DNA of 64,000 nucleotides, taken from assembly GCF_020687685.1 (NCBI RefSeq), contig NZ_JAJEWM010000001.1, positions 372,001 to 436,000 on the forward strand, in the 5' to 3' direction. The DNA is from Tessaracoccus sp. OS52. Lineage in GTDB: Bacteria > Actinomycetota > Actinomycetes > Propionibacteriales > Propionibacteriaceae. The notes below the pieces were generated by a model. That model saw only the letters and a program-made list of their open reading frames with translations, was not told the DNA's origin and did not search any database. The translations under genes were made by a program, and so were the position numbers. Of this stretch, positions 1 through 7,483 are shown piece by piece (the stretch's first letter is position 1; each line of letters begins with the position of its first letter).

Positions 1-783
1 CGCCTCTTCGGGGATGACATTGGCGGCCTCGCCCGAACGTACTGAACCCACGGTCAGGACGACGACGTCGGTCGCGGCCACCTCCCTGGAGACGACTGTC
101 TGCAGGCGTAGAACGGCTTCGGCCTGCATGACCACCGGGTCGATCGAGTTCTGCGGCATTGATCCGTGCGCCCCTCTACCGATCAGCCGGACGCGGAGTG
201 AGTCCGAGGCGGCGTAGGCCGGTCCGGGGTGAGCCGCGATGGTGCCCGCGGGCAGCGGTGCGACGTGTTGGCCAAGGACGACCTCGGGCTGGGGAAAGTG
301 CTTGAACAACCCGTCATCGACCATGGCCTGCGCGCCCGAGCCCAGCTCCTCAGCAGGCTGGAAGATCGTGACCAGCGTGCCGGACCAGTTCGCGCGGTCG
401 GCCACCAGAGCGGAGGCCGCGCCCAGCAGGCAGGTGGTGTGGACATCGTGGCCACACGCGTGGCTGACTGGCACTCTCCTCCCGTGGGCATCCGTCGCGA
501 CGACGGTGCTCGCGTAGTCGAGTCCGGTCTCCTCCCGGATCGGGAGGCCATCCATGTCCGCGCGGAGCAGAACGGTGGGCCCACGGCCGTTGTTGAGGAC
601 CCCCACAACGCCCGTCCCACCCACCCCTGTGGTCACGGCGAACCCGAGTCTGGTCAGGTGCTTCGCGGCGATGTCGGCGGTGCGATGCTCCTGAAAGCCG
701 AGTTCGGGGTTCCGGTGCAGGTCGCGGTACAACTCCAACAGGGCGGCGTCCGGCGGGATGGTCAGCGGGGATGTGCTTGCCAT
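1..783 (-). CDS. M20D family amidohydrolase (aminoacylase/hippurate hydrolase-like), 3' part missing
   Basis: Zn-dependent amidohydrolase of the IAL/hippuricase type, which cleaves N-acyl amino acids or related amides in the cytoplasm. The 261 residues present begin at an ATG preceded by an AAGGAG ribosome site. They show the M20 metal motifs: RADMDGLPI near residue 76, HACGHDVHTT near 108 (metal-binding Cys and His) and QPAEE near 140, followed by the start of the inserted dimerisation domain (GRGAHGSMPQ). Family members are usually about 390-420 residues, so roughly a third, including the last metal-binding His, lies beyond the left edge. The reading frame is open to base 1. Substrate cannot be told from sequence. 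Confidence 0.9.
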   Translation of the reverse strand, partial: MASTSPLTIPPDAALLELYRDLHRNPELGFQEHRTADIAAKHLTRLGFAVTTGVGGTGVVGVLNNGRGPTVLLRADMDGLPIREETGLDYASTVVATDAHGRRVPVSHACGHDVHTTCLLGAASALVADRANWSGTLVTIFQPAEELGSGAQAMVDDGLFKHFPQPEVVLGQHVAPLPAGTIAAHPGPAYAASDSLRVRLIGRGAHGSMPQNSIDPVVMQAEAVLRLQTVVSREVAATDVVVLTVGSVRSGEAANVIPEEA

Positions 784-818
784 GAGCGTCTCCTTCGAGT
801 GCGAGAGCCATCCCCCAC

Positions 819-824
819 AGCCTA
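819..824 (-). promoter_or_regulatory. Possible -10 element of the M20 amidohydrolase
   Basis: TAGGCT on the minus strand about 35 bases before the ATG at 783. No convincing -35 is seen. Confidence 0.3.
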
Positions 825-902
825 ACCCCGAGGGACTCCTGCGGCAGCCGCCCAGAAAACTCGTAGGGGATCGGCTGGCGCGCAGCGCCTGCGTTCGCCC
901 AC

Positions 903-2366
903 TCAGACCTCGAGCCAGGACTTCTCCGCCGTCGGCTGCTGCGGGTGGTGCCGTTCGAATTCGCGCCACCACTGCGTCGCCCCCGGTGGAAGCACCGCAG
1001 CCGGGCAGGCCTCGACGGTGTCGCGCAACTCGGTCTTGGTGCTGGCCAGTCTGGCGCCGGTGCGGGCGTTGTCCTCGCCGTCCATGATCCGCTGCTCCAG
1101 CTTCAGTGCCTGCATCCGCAGCAGGACGATCCGAGACGTTCGTGCTTCCTGCTCTGCGCCCAGCCCGAGGGTCTCCTCCGCCGCCCGCATCCAGCCGTAG
1201 TCGCTGTTGATCCTGATGAGCCCGGGGTGCACGGTCATGGCGTCGTGGACGCTGATCGTGGGATTGATCACGATGGCGTCGGTGGAGTTTGCGTAGGCCA
1301 GCTCGTCGCGGCCGGCCTCGTCGATGAGGATCTCCATGGAGCGCATCACGATGCTGAACAGGTCTGCGTCTGCCATGGACTGCCTGGCCGGCACGCCGAC
1401 GGACTGGGAGCTGAGCACGTAGGTGCGCTGGGCACGCAGGTGTCCGATCGCGAGTTCGGCGGGCAGGGTGTCGCGCGTGCCGCCGTCGACGTAGGTCTGC
1501 GACCCAAGTTGAACTGGCCGGAAGACCCCGGGGATTGAGCAGGAGGCCAGCACGCCGGTTGCCAACCGGTACTGGGAATCGTCGATCACCACGTCATCCC
1601 TGTCGACGATGCGGCCGTCCTCCCGGAGGTAGTGCAGGTGCCCGGACTCCAGGGAAACCATCGCCACCCGCAACGTCATGCCGGAGGCAGCCACGCGGTT
1701 CTCGTCGAAAAGTTCCCTGTCGAGCAGCTTGGCCAACATCGGCCCGGGCCGGTACATCGAGCGGGTGGTCTCCATGCCGCGCCGGATCACGGCCAGCTCG
1801 GACCCCAGGCGCGGCAGCTCGCCCAGGCGCCCCATCAGCGTCGCCACGTCAGACAGCGACCATTCGGGACCGACTTCCTCGTCCGGGGTGAGTGCAGCCT
1901 CGAGCGGGTCCAGGGGTTCCGGTGCGCTGACGGGGCTGACGACGCTCTCGGGCCGCCGTCGGAACGGCAGCCGGTCAGCCAGCGTGCGCGTCGCGGCGGG
2001 CTGTGCGGGGGATTCCACGAGCTGGAGCCAGCGCGGCATGTCCGCCCGGGCCCGGGCCATCCAGGGGCGGGGGGTGAACATGTCGTCGGAGGTGGTCATC
2101 TCGTCCCAGATGTCGGCCAGCAGCGACACGTAGCCGCGCTGCTCCGCAGGGCTCGCGCCCTGCGCGAGGACGGCTGCGAGGATGGCTCCGGCCGAAGTGC
2201 CGACGAAGATTGTGGGCCGGAACTCCGGATCGTGCTCGTACAGGTAGGCCAGCGCCCCGAGCTGGAAACTGGCCTTCGAACCACCGCCCGACAACACGCA
2301 GGCCACCGTCTCGTCGCGGGGGGTGAATCCGAATAGTGGGAGTCCCAGCCACCCTGTTTTGGCCAT
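903..2366 (-). CDS. Patatin-like phospholipase family protein
   Basis: Serine acyl hydrolase with a Ser-Asp dyad, presumably acting on phospholipids or other lipid esters. The 487-residue product has the glycine-rich oxyanion loop SGGGSKASFQLG (about residues 26-37), the nucleophile elbow GTSAG with Ser58, and the DGG motif with Asp294. No signal peptide or clear membrane segment is seen, so it is probably cytosolic or peripheral. The frame stays open upstream to 2843, but that extension runs antisense through the next gene. The ATG at 2366 is preferred because the homologous sequence begins there and a TAGACT hexamer sits 7 bases before it. Only 18 bases separate it from the divergent CDF transporter gene. 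Physiological substrate unknown. Confidence 0.88.
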   Translation of the reverse strand: MAKTGWLGLPLFGFTPRDETVACVLSGGGSKASFQLGALAYLYEHDPEFRPTIFVGTSAGAILAAVLAQGASPAEQRGYVSLLADIWDEMTTSDDMFTPRPWMARARADMPRWLQLVESPAQPAATRTLADRLPFRRRPESVVSPVSAPEPLDPLEAALTPDEEVGPEWSLSDVATLMGRLGELPRLGSELAVIRRGMETTRSMYRPGPMLAKLLDRELFDENRVAASGMTLRVAMVSLESGHLHYLREDGRIVDRDDVVIDDSQYRLATGVLASCSIPGVFRPVQLGSQTYVDGGTRDTLPAELAIGHLRAQRTYVLSSQSVGVPARQSMADADLFSIVMRSMEILIDEAGRDELAYANSTDAIVINPTISVHDAMTVHPGLIRINSDYGWMRAAEETLGLGAEQEARTSRIVLLRMQALKLEQRIMDGEDNARTGARLASTKTELRDTVEACPAAVLPPGATQWWREFERHHPQQPTAEKSWLEV

Positions 2367-2373
2367 GCGTGGG

Positions 2374-2379
2374 AGTCTA
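2374..2379 (-). promoter_or_regulatory. Leaderless -10 element for the patatin gene
   Basis: TAGACT on the minus strand, 7 bases before the ATG at 2366. At that distance transcription would start at or next to the start codon. Confidence 0.45.
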
Positions 2380-2384
2380 GTTGG

Positions 2385-3290
2385 GTGAAGAGCGAAACCA
2401 GACCAGACCTGACCCGATACGGCTGGCTGGCGGTGGCGACGGCGGTGTTCACCATCCTGCTCAAGACGGGGGCGTGGCTGCTCACAGGCTCCGTCGGCCT
2501 CCTGGCGGACGCCGCGGAGTCGCTGGTCAACCTGGTGGCGGCCATCGTGGCCCTGATCGCGCTCAAGGTGGCAGCGAAGCCCGCCGACCACAACCACCAC
2601 TTCGGCCACACCAAGGCGGAGTACTTCTCGGCCGCGGTCGAGGGGGCCATGATTTTCGTCGCGGCCGCCTCCATCATCGTCTTCGCGGTGATCCGGCTGT
2701 TCGACCCGCAGCCGCTGGAGCAACTCGGCGTCGGCGTCGCGATCTCCCTGGTTGCAACAATCGCGAACGGCGTCGTCGGTGGCATCCTCATCCGGGCGGG
2801 CCGGCGTCACAACTCGATCACGCTGCGGGCCGACGGCAAGCACCTGATGACCGACGTGTACACCTCCGTGGGCGTGGCCATCGGCATCGGCCTGGTCATG
2901 CTCACCGGGTTGGAGATCCTGGACCCGATCCTCGCCATCGGTGTGGGCATCAACATCCTGTGGGCCGGTTATGGCCTGATCAAGGAGTCCACGGCCGGTC
3001 TGATGGACATCTCACTCCCGAAGAGCCAGAACACCCGGCTGCAGGAGATCCTCGACTCCCACACCTCCGACGAGATGGCCTTCCACGCACTGCGCACCCG
3101 GGAGTCGGGTACCCGCAAGTTCATGGAGGTCCACATGCTCGTGCCGGGCGCCTGGACGGTCCAGCAGGGTCACGACGCCATGGAGGACATCGTGGCGGAG
3201 ATCCGCGGCGAGTTCCCCGACCTGTGGGTGACTGGTCACCTGGAACCCATCGAGGACCCGCGCAGCTACGAGGACATGGAGTACAACTAG
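2385..3290 (+). CDS. Cation diffusion facilitator (CDF) family metal transporter
   Basis: Membrane antiporter that exports divalent metal ions in exchange for protons. The 301-residue protein has about six hydrophobic segments over residues 10-210 and a C-terminal cytoplasmic domain (HALRTRESGTRKFMEVHM). The His-Asp half of the transport metal site is present as H153 and D157 in TM5, the same spacing as in YiiP. In TM2, where zinc CDFs have two aspartates, the sequence reads ESLVN (E45, N49), so the metal preference may not be zinc. A His-rich HNHHFGH loop follows TM2. The start is the GTG at 2385. The stop TAG lies in a CTAG that also supplies the stop of the convergent sugar kinase gene. 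Confidence 0.9.
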   Translation: MKSETRPDLTRYGWLAVATAVFTILLKTGAWLLTGSVGLLADAAESLVNLVAAIVALIALKVAAKPADHNHHFGHTKAEYFSAAVEGAMIFVAAASIIVFAVIRLFDPQPLEQLGVGVAISLVATIANGVVGGILIRAGRRHNSITLRADGKHLMTDVYTSVGVAIGIGLVMLTGLEILDPILAIGVGINILWAGYGLIKESTAGLMDISLPKSQNTRLQEILDSHTSDEMAFHALRTRESGTRKFMEVHMLVPGAWTVQQGHDAMEDIVAEIRGEFPDLWVTGHLEPIEDPRSYEDMEYN

Positions 3291-4480
3291 CCGACGGGCC
3301 GGGCGGGTGCGCCCGGGCGGGTGACGATCACCGAGGCTGTCTGTGCCGCCTCGGGGAACTCTGCCACGTAGCGCTCGTGCCAGGTGGTGGCGAACGCCTC
3401 GGCGTCGCTGGTGCTGGTCAAGGCCCAGACCGAGCCGCCGAAGCCTGCCCCGAACCCTGCGGAGGCCTGGGCGCCCAGCTCGCGCGCGAGCGCCTGCAGC
3501 CGGTTGGTCTCCGGGATCTGGTTCCCGAGTTCGACGTCGGCGTTGCGCTGCGACAGGTCCGCGAGCCGGCCGAACTCGGCCAGGTCGGCACGGCCGAGCG
3601 CCGCCGTCGCCGCCGGGATCAGCCGCTCGGATTCAGTCAGGAAGGCCTTGAGTCGGGCGCTCAGCTCAGGTGAGTGCGACACGACGGCCCGCAGGCCTTC
3701 GAGGGCGTCCTCGTCGGAGTTCAGGGCGTCGGCGATGGTGACGTCCTCGCGGCCGGTGGCGGCGTTCCAGGCGGCGACGATCTCGCGGGTCCGGATGGAG
3801 GCCCGGTTGTACAGCTCGAGCGCCTTGCCGGTCTTCTCGGCGAGTACACCGGAGACGGCCACGACGAAGGACCATTCCCGCGAGAACGGCACCGATTCGT
3901 GCTCGACGATGGGGCAGAAGGAGAACTGCGTGAGGTGGTCGGCCTTGCAGCACAGCATCGCGGTGTGGTCCTCGGAACCACCGAAGGTGCCAACTCCCCG
4001 GAAGCCGTCCAGCGTGCCGAACGACATGCCGTTCTCGAAGCACGCCATGTAGCCGGCCAGGTCGATGTCGTCGCGGATGTTGTCCCGCCACTGCTGCGTC
4101 TCGCGGAAACCGTTGTGGTCGATCAAGGACAGCGCCATGGCCACCACCAGGGCCGACGACGACGACATCCCGCTGGCCAGGGGAAGGTTGGAGTCGATCT
4201 CCAGCGACGCGGGTTCCAGCTCGCCGAAGTTGAGCATCAACCGGTCCAGCACCGCCTGGAGGTAGCCGCCCCAGTGGCCGGCCGGCAGGTCCGGGCGGTC
4301 CCCGGGGCGCAGGACCAGCTGGTCGGGGCTTGCCGTGGTGGTGGCGCTGATCCCGTCGCCGCCGGGGGTGAGGGTGATGGTGATGCCGCGATCCACGGCT
4401 GCCAGGAGCGACCGGCCGCCTGCGTAGTCAGTGTGCTTTCCGAGGACTTCGAGGCGGCCGGGCACGAACCACTGGGTCAC
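3287..4480 (-). CDS. Galactokinase-like GHMP sugar kinase
   Basis: ATP-dependent sugar 1-kinase of the GHMP superfamily, 397 residues. Three family motifs are visible: an N-terminal sugar-binding motif (PGRLEVLGKHTDY, residues 7-19), the phosphate loop PLASGMSSSSA, and the C-terminal GFGAGFGGSV. GalK normally reads GEHTDY; here the sugar-contacting Glu is Lys15, while R9, H16 and D18 are kept. The catalytic region reads GGSEDH, with the Asp retained. The product is probably a sugar 1-phosphate, though not necessarily from galactose. The GTG start overlaps the stop of the nucleotidyltransferase gene as GTGA, so kinase and pyrophosphorylase are translationally coupled, as expected for a salvage route to an NDP-sugar. 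Confidence 0.82.
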   Translation of the reverse strand: MTQWFVPGRLEVLGKHTDYAGGRSLLAAVDRGITITLTPGGDGISATTTASPDQLVLRPGDRPDLPAGHWGGYLQAVLDRLMLNFGELEPASLEIDSNLPLASGMSSSSALVVAMALSLIDHNGFRETQQWRDNIRDDIDLAGYMACFENGMSFGTLDGFRGVGTFGGSEDHTAMLCCKADHLTQFSFCPIVEHESVPFSREWSFVVAVSGVLAEKTGKALELYNRASIRTREIVAAWNAATGREDVTIADALNSDEDALEGLRAVVSHSPELSARLKAFLTESERLIPAATAALGRADLAEFGRLADLSQRNADVELGNQIPETNRLQALARELGAQASAGFGAGFGGSVWALTSTSDAEAFATTWHERYVAEFPEAAQTASVIVTRPGAPARPVG

Positions 4481-5304
4481 AGGTTGGCCTCGCGGTCGCC
4501 CAGGGCTTCGACGACCGACGAGATGTCCCCGCGGTTGGACATGTCCAGCACGCCGACGTTCGCGCGGACCACGCGGTACGGGTCTCCGGCGGCGATGGCG
4601 GCGCGGACGGCGTCGGTGATCTCGTACTCGCCGCGCGCCGACTTCGGGATGGCCTTGGCGGCGGGGAAGATCGCCGGGCCGCACAGCCAGCAGTTCATGG
4701 AGAGGACCGCGTCGTCACCGAGGCGCTCGATGGTGGCGTCGTCGGGCTTCTCCACCAGCTCGGCCAGGTTGCCCTCGGCGTCGGCCGTGGCGAGTGCGAA
4801 GGCCTTGATGCGCTCGGGGTCGATGTTGGAGTCGGTGAGCATGGCCTCGCGCTCGAACCCGACCAGTGCCGAGCCCGGGACGTCGGCCAGCAGGCGCAGG
4901 GCCGCGGCGGGGTAGTAGTTGTCCGAGTTGATGACCAGGACGCGGTCTTCACCGGCGAACTCCTCGGCCGCGAGCACGGCGTTGGCGGTCCCGAGGGGCT
5001 CTTCCTGGATGGCGTAGCTGATGCTGACGCGGTTCTTCTCGACGCTGTCGTAGTAGTCGCGGATCATGTCGTGCTCGGGGCCGATCACCAGGCAGATCTG
5101 GGTGAAGCCTGCGTCCGCGAGCGCGCTGATCACGTGGTCGAGGAAGGGGCGGCCCACCGAGATCATTGCCTTGACGCCCGCGGAGGCGGCCCGGGACTGC
5201 TCGTCGGTGAGCTCCACGCCCTCGGCGTCCTTGCGCATGCGCGAGCCGAGACCGCGCGCGAGGATGACTGCTTTGGTGGGGGGAGTGATGGTGTCAGGTG
5301 CCAT
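4477..5304 (-). CDS. NTP-transferase family sugar nucleotidyltransferase
   Basis: Predicted to join a sugar 1-phosphate to an NTP, releasing pyrophosphate. The 275-residue protein has the nucleotide-binding signature AVILARGLGSRMRKD at its N-terminus (about residues 12-26), where many relatives have a Gly in place of the Arg after Ala. It continues with GRPFLDHVISAL and the acidic metal-binding patch NSDNYYP. Sequence alone does not distinguish UDP-, dTDP-, ADP- or GDP-sugar synthesis. The ATG at 5304 is preferred over a GTG at 5313, because a TAGGGT hexamer lies 7 bases before the ATG. The gene lies between an orphan DhaL-like gene and the GHMP kinase, whose start it overlaps. Confidence 0.82.
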   Translation of the reverse strand: MAPDTITPPTKAVILARGLGSRMRKDAEGVELTDEQSRAASAGVKAMISVGRPFLDHVISALADAGFTQICLVIGPEHDMIRDYYDSVEKNRVSISYAIQEEPLGTANAVLAAEEFAGEDRVLVINSDNYYPAAALRLLADVPGSALVGFEREAMLTDSNIDPERIKAFALATADAEGNLAELVEKPDDATIERLGDDAVLSMNCWLCGPAIFPAAKAIPKSARGEYEITDAVRAAIAAGDPYRVVRANVGVLDMSNRGDISSVVEALGDREANL

Positions 5305-5311
5305 GGCCAAC

Positions 5312-5317
5312 ACCCTA
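5312..5317 (-). promoter_or_regulatory. Possible leaderless -10 element inside the dhaL-kinase cassette
   Basis: TAGGGT on the minus strand, 7 bases before the ATG at 5304. It lies in the 17-base gap after dhaL and may give the two sugar-activation genes their own transcript. Confidence 0.35.
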
Positions 5318-5321
5318 TTGG

Positions 5322-5939
5322 TCAGGCGTCGTCACCTGAAAGCGTGGACAACAGCAGTGACGACGAGACGGCGCCCGGGTCGAGATGCCCGACGGTGGCC
5401 CGCCCCAGGTAGCTGGCGCGTCCGCGTCGGGCCACCAACGGGGCGGTGCTCCGGGCTCCCTCCGCCGCAGCCTCCCGTGCGGCGGCGAGGGCGTCGGTCA
5501 GGTCCAGGTCAGTCGCTGCGGAGGCCTCGAGCGAGGCGACGGCCGGCGCCAGCGCATCCACCATGGTGGCGTCCCCGACCTGCGCCTTTCCCCGGGCGAC
5601 GACACCATCCAGGCCACGTCGCATCGCCCGGGCGAGGCTCGCGGTGGTGACGTCGCTCTCCCAGACCTGCCCCGCGCGGAGCAGGAAGGTGCCGTACAGC
5701 GGGCCGGAGGCGCCCCCCACGTTGCTGACCAGCGCCATCCCGACGTGCTTCACGTTCTGGGCCGGCGAGTCCGCGTCGATGACCGATTCGCGGGCGGCGC
5801 GGAAGCCGCGGAGCATGTTGCTGCCATGGTCGCCGTCGCCCACCTGCCGGTCGAGTTCGTCGAGCTCGGCAGCGTGCTGTTGGAGAATTTGGGTAGCTCT
5901 GTCGAGCCAAGTGCGGATCACGTCGTTGCCGCTTGTCAT
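5322..5939 (-). CDS. dhaL: DhaL-type dihydroxyacetone kinase subunit (DAK2 domain), no DhaK nearby
   Basis: Nucleotide-binding phosphotransfer subunit of the dihydroxyacetone kinase family, 205 residues, which is normal for DhaL. It shows the Mg-nucleotide motif VGDGDHGSNM (about residues 31-40) and the loop VGGASGPLYGTF. DhaL normally works with a substrate-binding DhaK, and DhaM in the PTS-dependent type, but neither gene flanks it. It heads a three-gene minus-strand group with a nucleotidyltransferase and a GHMP kinase. Its partner may be encoded elsewhere, or it may have a different role in the cassette. The ATG at 5939 is chosen because it starts the conserved domain and follows a purine-rich GGGAAGGGA stretch. 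An in-frame extension to 5978 is possible. Confidence 0.8.
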   Translation of the reverse strand: MTSGNDVIRTWLDRATQILQQHAAELDELDRQVGDGDHGSNMLRGFRAARESVIDADSPAQNVKHVGMALVSNVGGASGPLYGTFLLRAGQVWESDVTTASLARAMRRGLDGVVARGKAQVGDATMVDALAPAVASLEASAATDLDLTDALAAAREAAAEGARSTAPLVARRGRASYLGRATVGHLDPGAVSSSLLLSTLSGDDA

Positions 5940-6009
5940 CCGGCGATTCCCTTCCCGGTACCGATGGGGCCGTCGCACAGCTTATCGGCTCGTCGGTGAT
6001 GGCCGCGAG

Positions 6010-6267
6010 TCAGGGCTTCAGGCCCCGCAGGAAGTCCTCGTCGTCGTCGGGTCCCTGCTCACGTGGCCGGTGGCCGGGCCTGGCCGGTCCGGTGGGGCGT
6101 CCCCACAGCAGCCAGCCGAACGGGCCGATGACCGGCAGGCAGATGACGATGAAGGCCCACAACCACTTGGGCATCAACCGCACCAGGTACTTGCGGGACT
6201 GGGCCACCTCCACGGTGCAGTAGATCGTCAGGGCGACGATCGCAACGATGATGAGAACCCGGGTCAC
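6010..6267 (-). CDS. Small PLDc_N-domain membrane protein
   Basis: An 85-residue protein with two hydrophobic helices (about residues 3-20 and 35-55) separated by RKYLVRLMPKWLW, and a charged, Pro-rich C-terminal tail ending DDDEDFLRG. This matches stand-alone proteins related to the membrane region of cardiolipin synthase (PLDc_N). It has no HKD catalytic motif, so it is not itself a phospholipase D. The start is a GTG with a TAGCCT hexamer 6 bases upstream, consistent with a leaderless message. It is divergent from menE. Function unknown. Confidence 0.72.
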   Translation of the reverse strand: MTRVLIIVAIVALTIYCTVEVAQSRKYLVRLMPKWLWAFIVICLPVIGPFGWLLWGRPTGPARPGHRPREQGPDDDEDFLRGLKP

Positions 6268-6273
6268 GCTCCA

Positions 6274-6279
6274 AGGCTA
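6274..6279 (-). promoter_or_regulatory. Leaderless -10 element for the PLDc_N gene
   Basis: TAGCCT on the minus strand, 6 bases before the GTG at 6267. Confidence 0.4.
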
Positions 6280-6365
6280 CCCGTTCGGCGACGTGCACCA
6301 TCTCCAGGCGCCGAAGGACTGGCTGCTACCGTCGAGTCAGCGTCACGCAGCTTCGGGAGGACGAG

Positions 6366-6437
6366 ATGAGCAGCCCCAACGACCTGGCAGGCCAGGTCCC
6401 GGCCGGGTTCGGATGCGCGTGGGACCTCCGGCGTTGA
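6366..6437 (+). CDS. Possible 23-codon leader peptide overlapping the start of menE
   Basis: A short frame (ATG at 6366, TGA at 6435-6437) follows the best Shine-Dalgarno in the area, GGGAGG five bases upstream. Its stop overlaps an in-frame TTG codon of menE as TTGA, the same 4-base coupling used at other junctions here. The menE start candidates themselves lack a good ribosome site. It could be a coupling leader, a regulatory upstream frame, or the trace of an N-terminal frameshift in menE. No homology is recognised in its sequence. Confidence 0.35.
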   Translation: MSSPNDLAGQVPAGFGCAWDLRR

Positions 6438-7483
6438 ACGCGGAACCCGCCGCGGTGGCGCGAGCCGTCGCGAAGATGCTCGACGGCGGCCAGCCGGTCT
6501 GGCTGGCGCCCGGTGCCGCGCCGGAACTTCCCGACGGCGTGGGAGCCGTGGTCGCGACTTCTGGCTCCACCGGCGCACCGCGCCTGGTGGTCCTCTCCCG
6601 CTCTGCACTCACAGCGGCGGCCGAGGCATCGCAGGCCCGGCTCGGCGTGCCGCTGACGTGGCACCTCACGCTGGCGCCGCACTACGTCGCCGGCCTGATG
6701 GTGCTGGTCCGATCCCTGGTCGCGGGGAGACCGCCAAGGTTCGGCACCACCGACCTCTCCGATGTCGTCGCCACGGGGGAGGGCGACGCCCTCTCGATCG
6801 TCCCCACCCAACTGCACCGAGCCCTGGGGTCCCCCGAACTGACCGCGCGGCTGGCGGGCTTCGACGCGATCCTGGTGGGCGGGGCCGCGCTGTCGTCGGG
6901 TCTGCGGGAGCGTGCCCTCGGGGCGGGTCTGCGGATCATCGAGACCTACGGCATGAGCGAGACCTGCGGCGGTTGCGTCTGGGACGGCGAGCCCCTGCCC
7001 GGGGTGGAGGTGCGGATCCTGCCCGACGACCGCGCGCCGGCCGGGACCGGCAGGATCGCGCTGGGCGGCCCGACGCTGTTCGACGGCTACCTGGAGTCGC
7101 CGTCGTCGCCGCCACGTCGGCCGGCCGGTGACCTGCTGCTCACCGGCGACTTCGGGACGTTCGTCGGGGATCGCCTCGCAGTCGGTGGCCGGCTCGACGA
7201 CGTCGTGATCACCGGGGGCGTCAACGTCGACCTCGCCGAGGTGAGGCGCGCCGTCGAGGCCCGAGACGCGGAGGCCGCCGTGCTCGCGGTCCCCGACGAG
7301 GAATGGGGCGTCCGAATCGTGATCTTCGCCCGCGACGGGGACCTCCACAGCTGGCGGGAAGCGCTCGGGGAGACGCTGCAGAGGGCGGCGCTGCCCAGGC
7401 AGTTCGTCCACGTCGACCGCCTGCCCCGCACCGCGGGCGGCAAACCGGACCGTTCCGCTCTCCTATTGTTGGTCCAACCATGA
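6413..7483 (+). CDS. menE: o-Succinylbenzoate--CoA ligase (menaquinone synthesis)
   Basis: Acyl-adenylate-forming enzyme that activates o-succinylbenzoate with ATP and CoA. From the ATG at 6413 the product has 356 residues, the short actinobacterial form of MenE. Visible AMP-binding signatures are VATSGSTGAPRLV (P-loop), ETYGMSETCGG, the TGDFG and GRLDDVVITGGVNV hinge region, and the C-terminal catalytic-Lys region TAGGKPDR. Start is uncertain: ATG 6413, GTG 6419 and TTG 6434 are all in frame before the first conserved residues, and none has a good ribosome site. Coupling to the upstream short frame would favour TTG 6434. The gene overlaps menA as ATGA and heads menE-A-C-D. Confidence 0.92.
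   Translation: MRVGPPALNAEPAAVARAVAKMLDGGQPVWLAPGAAPELPDGVGAVVATSGSTGAPRLVVLSRSALTAAAEASQARLGVPLTWHLTLAPHYVAGLMVLVRSLVAGRPPRFGTTDLSDVVATGEGDALSIVPTQLHRALGSPELTARLAGFDAILVGGAALSSGLRERALGAGLRIIETYGMSETCGGCVWDGEPLPGVEVRILPDDRAPAGTGRIALGGPTLFDGYLESPSSPPRRPAGDLLLTGDFGTFVGDRLAVGGRLDDVVITGGVNVDLAEVRRAVEARDAEAAVLAVPDEEWGVRIVIFARDGDLHSWREALGETLQRAALPRQFVHVDRLPRTAGGKPDRSALLLLVQP

Noticed and set aside
903-2843. A longer 646-residue patatin protein
   Set aside because: The extra N-terminal 159 residues are antisense to the CDF transporter and low-complexity. The ATG at 2366 with an adjacent -10 element is a better start.
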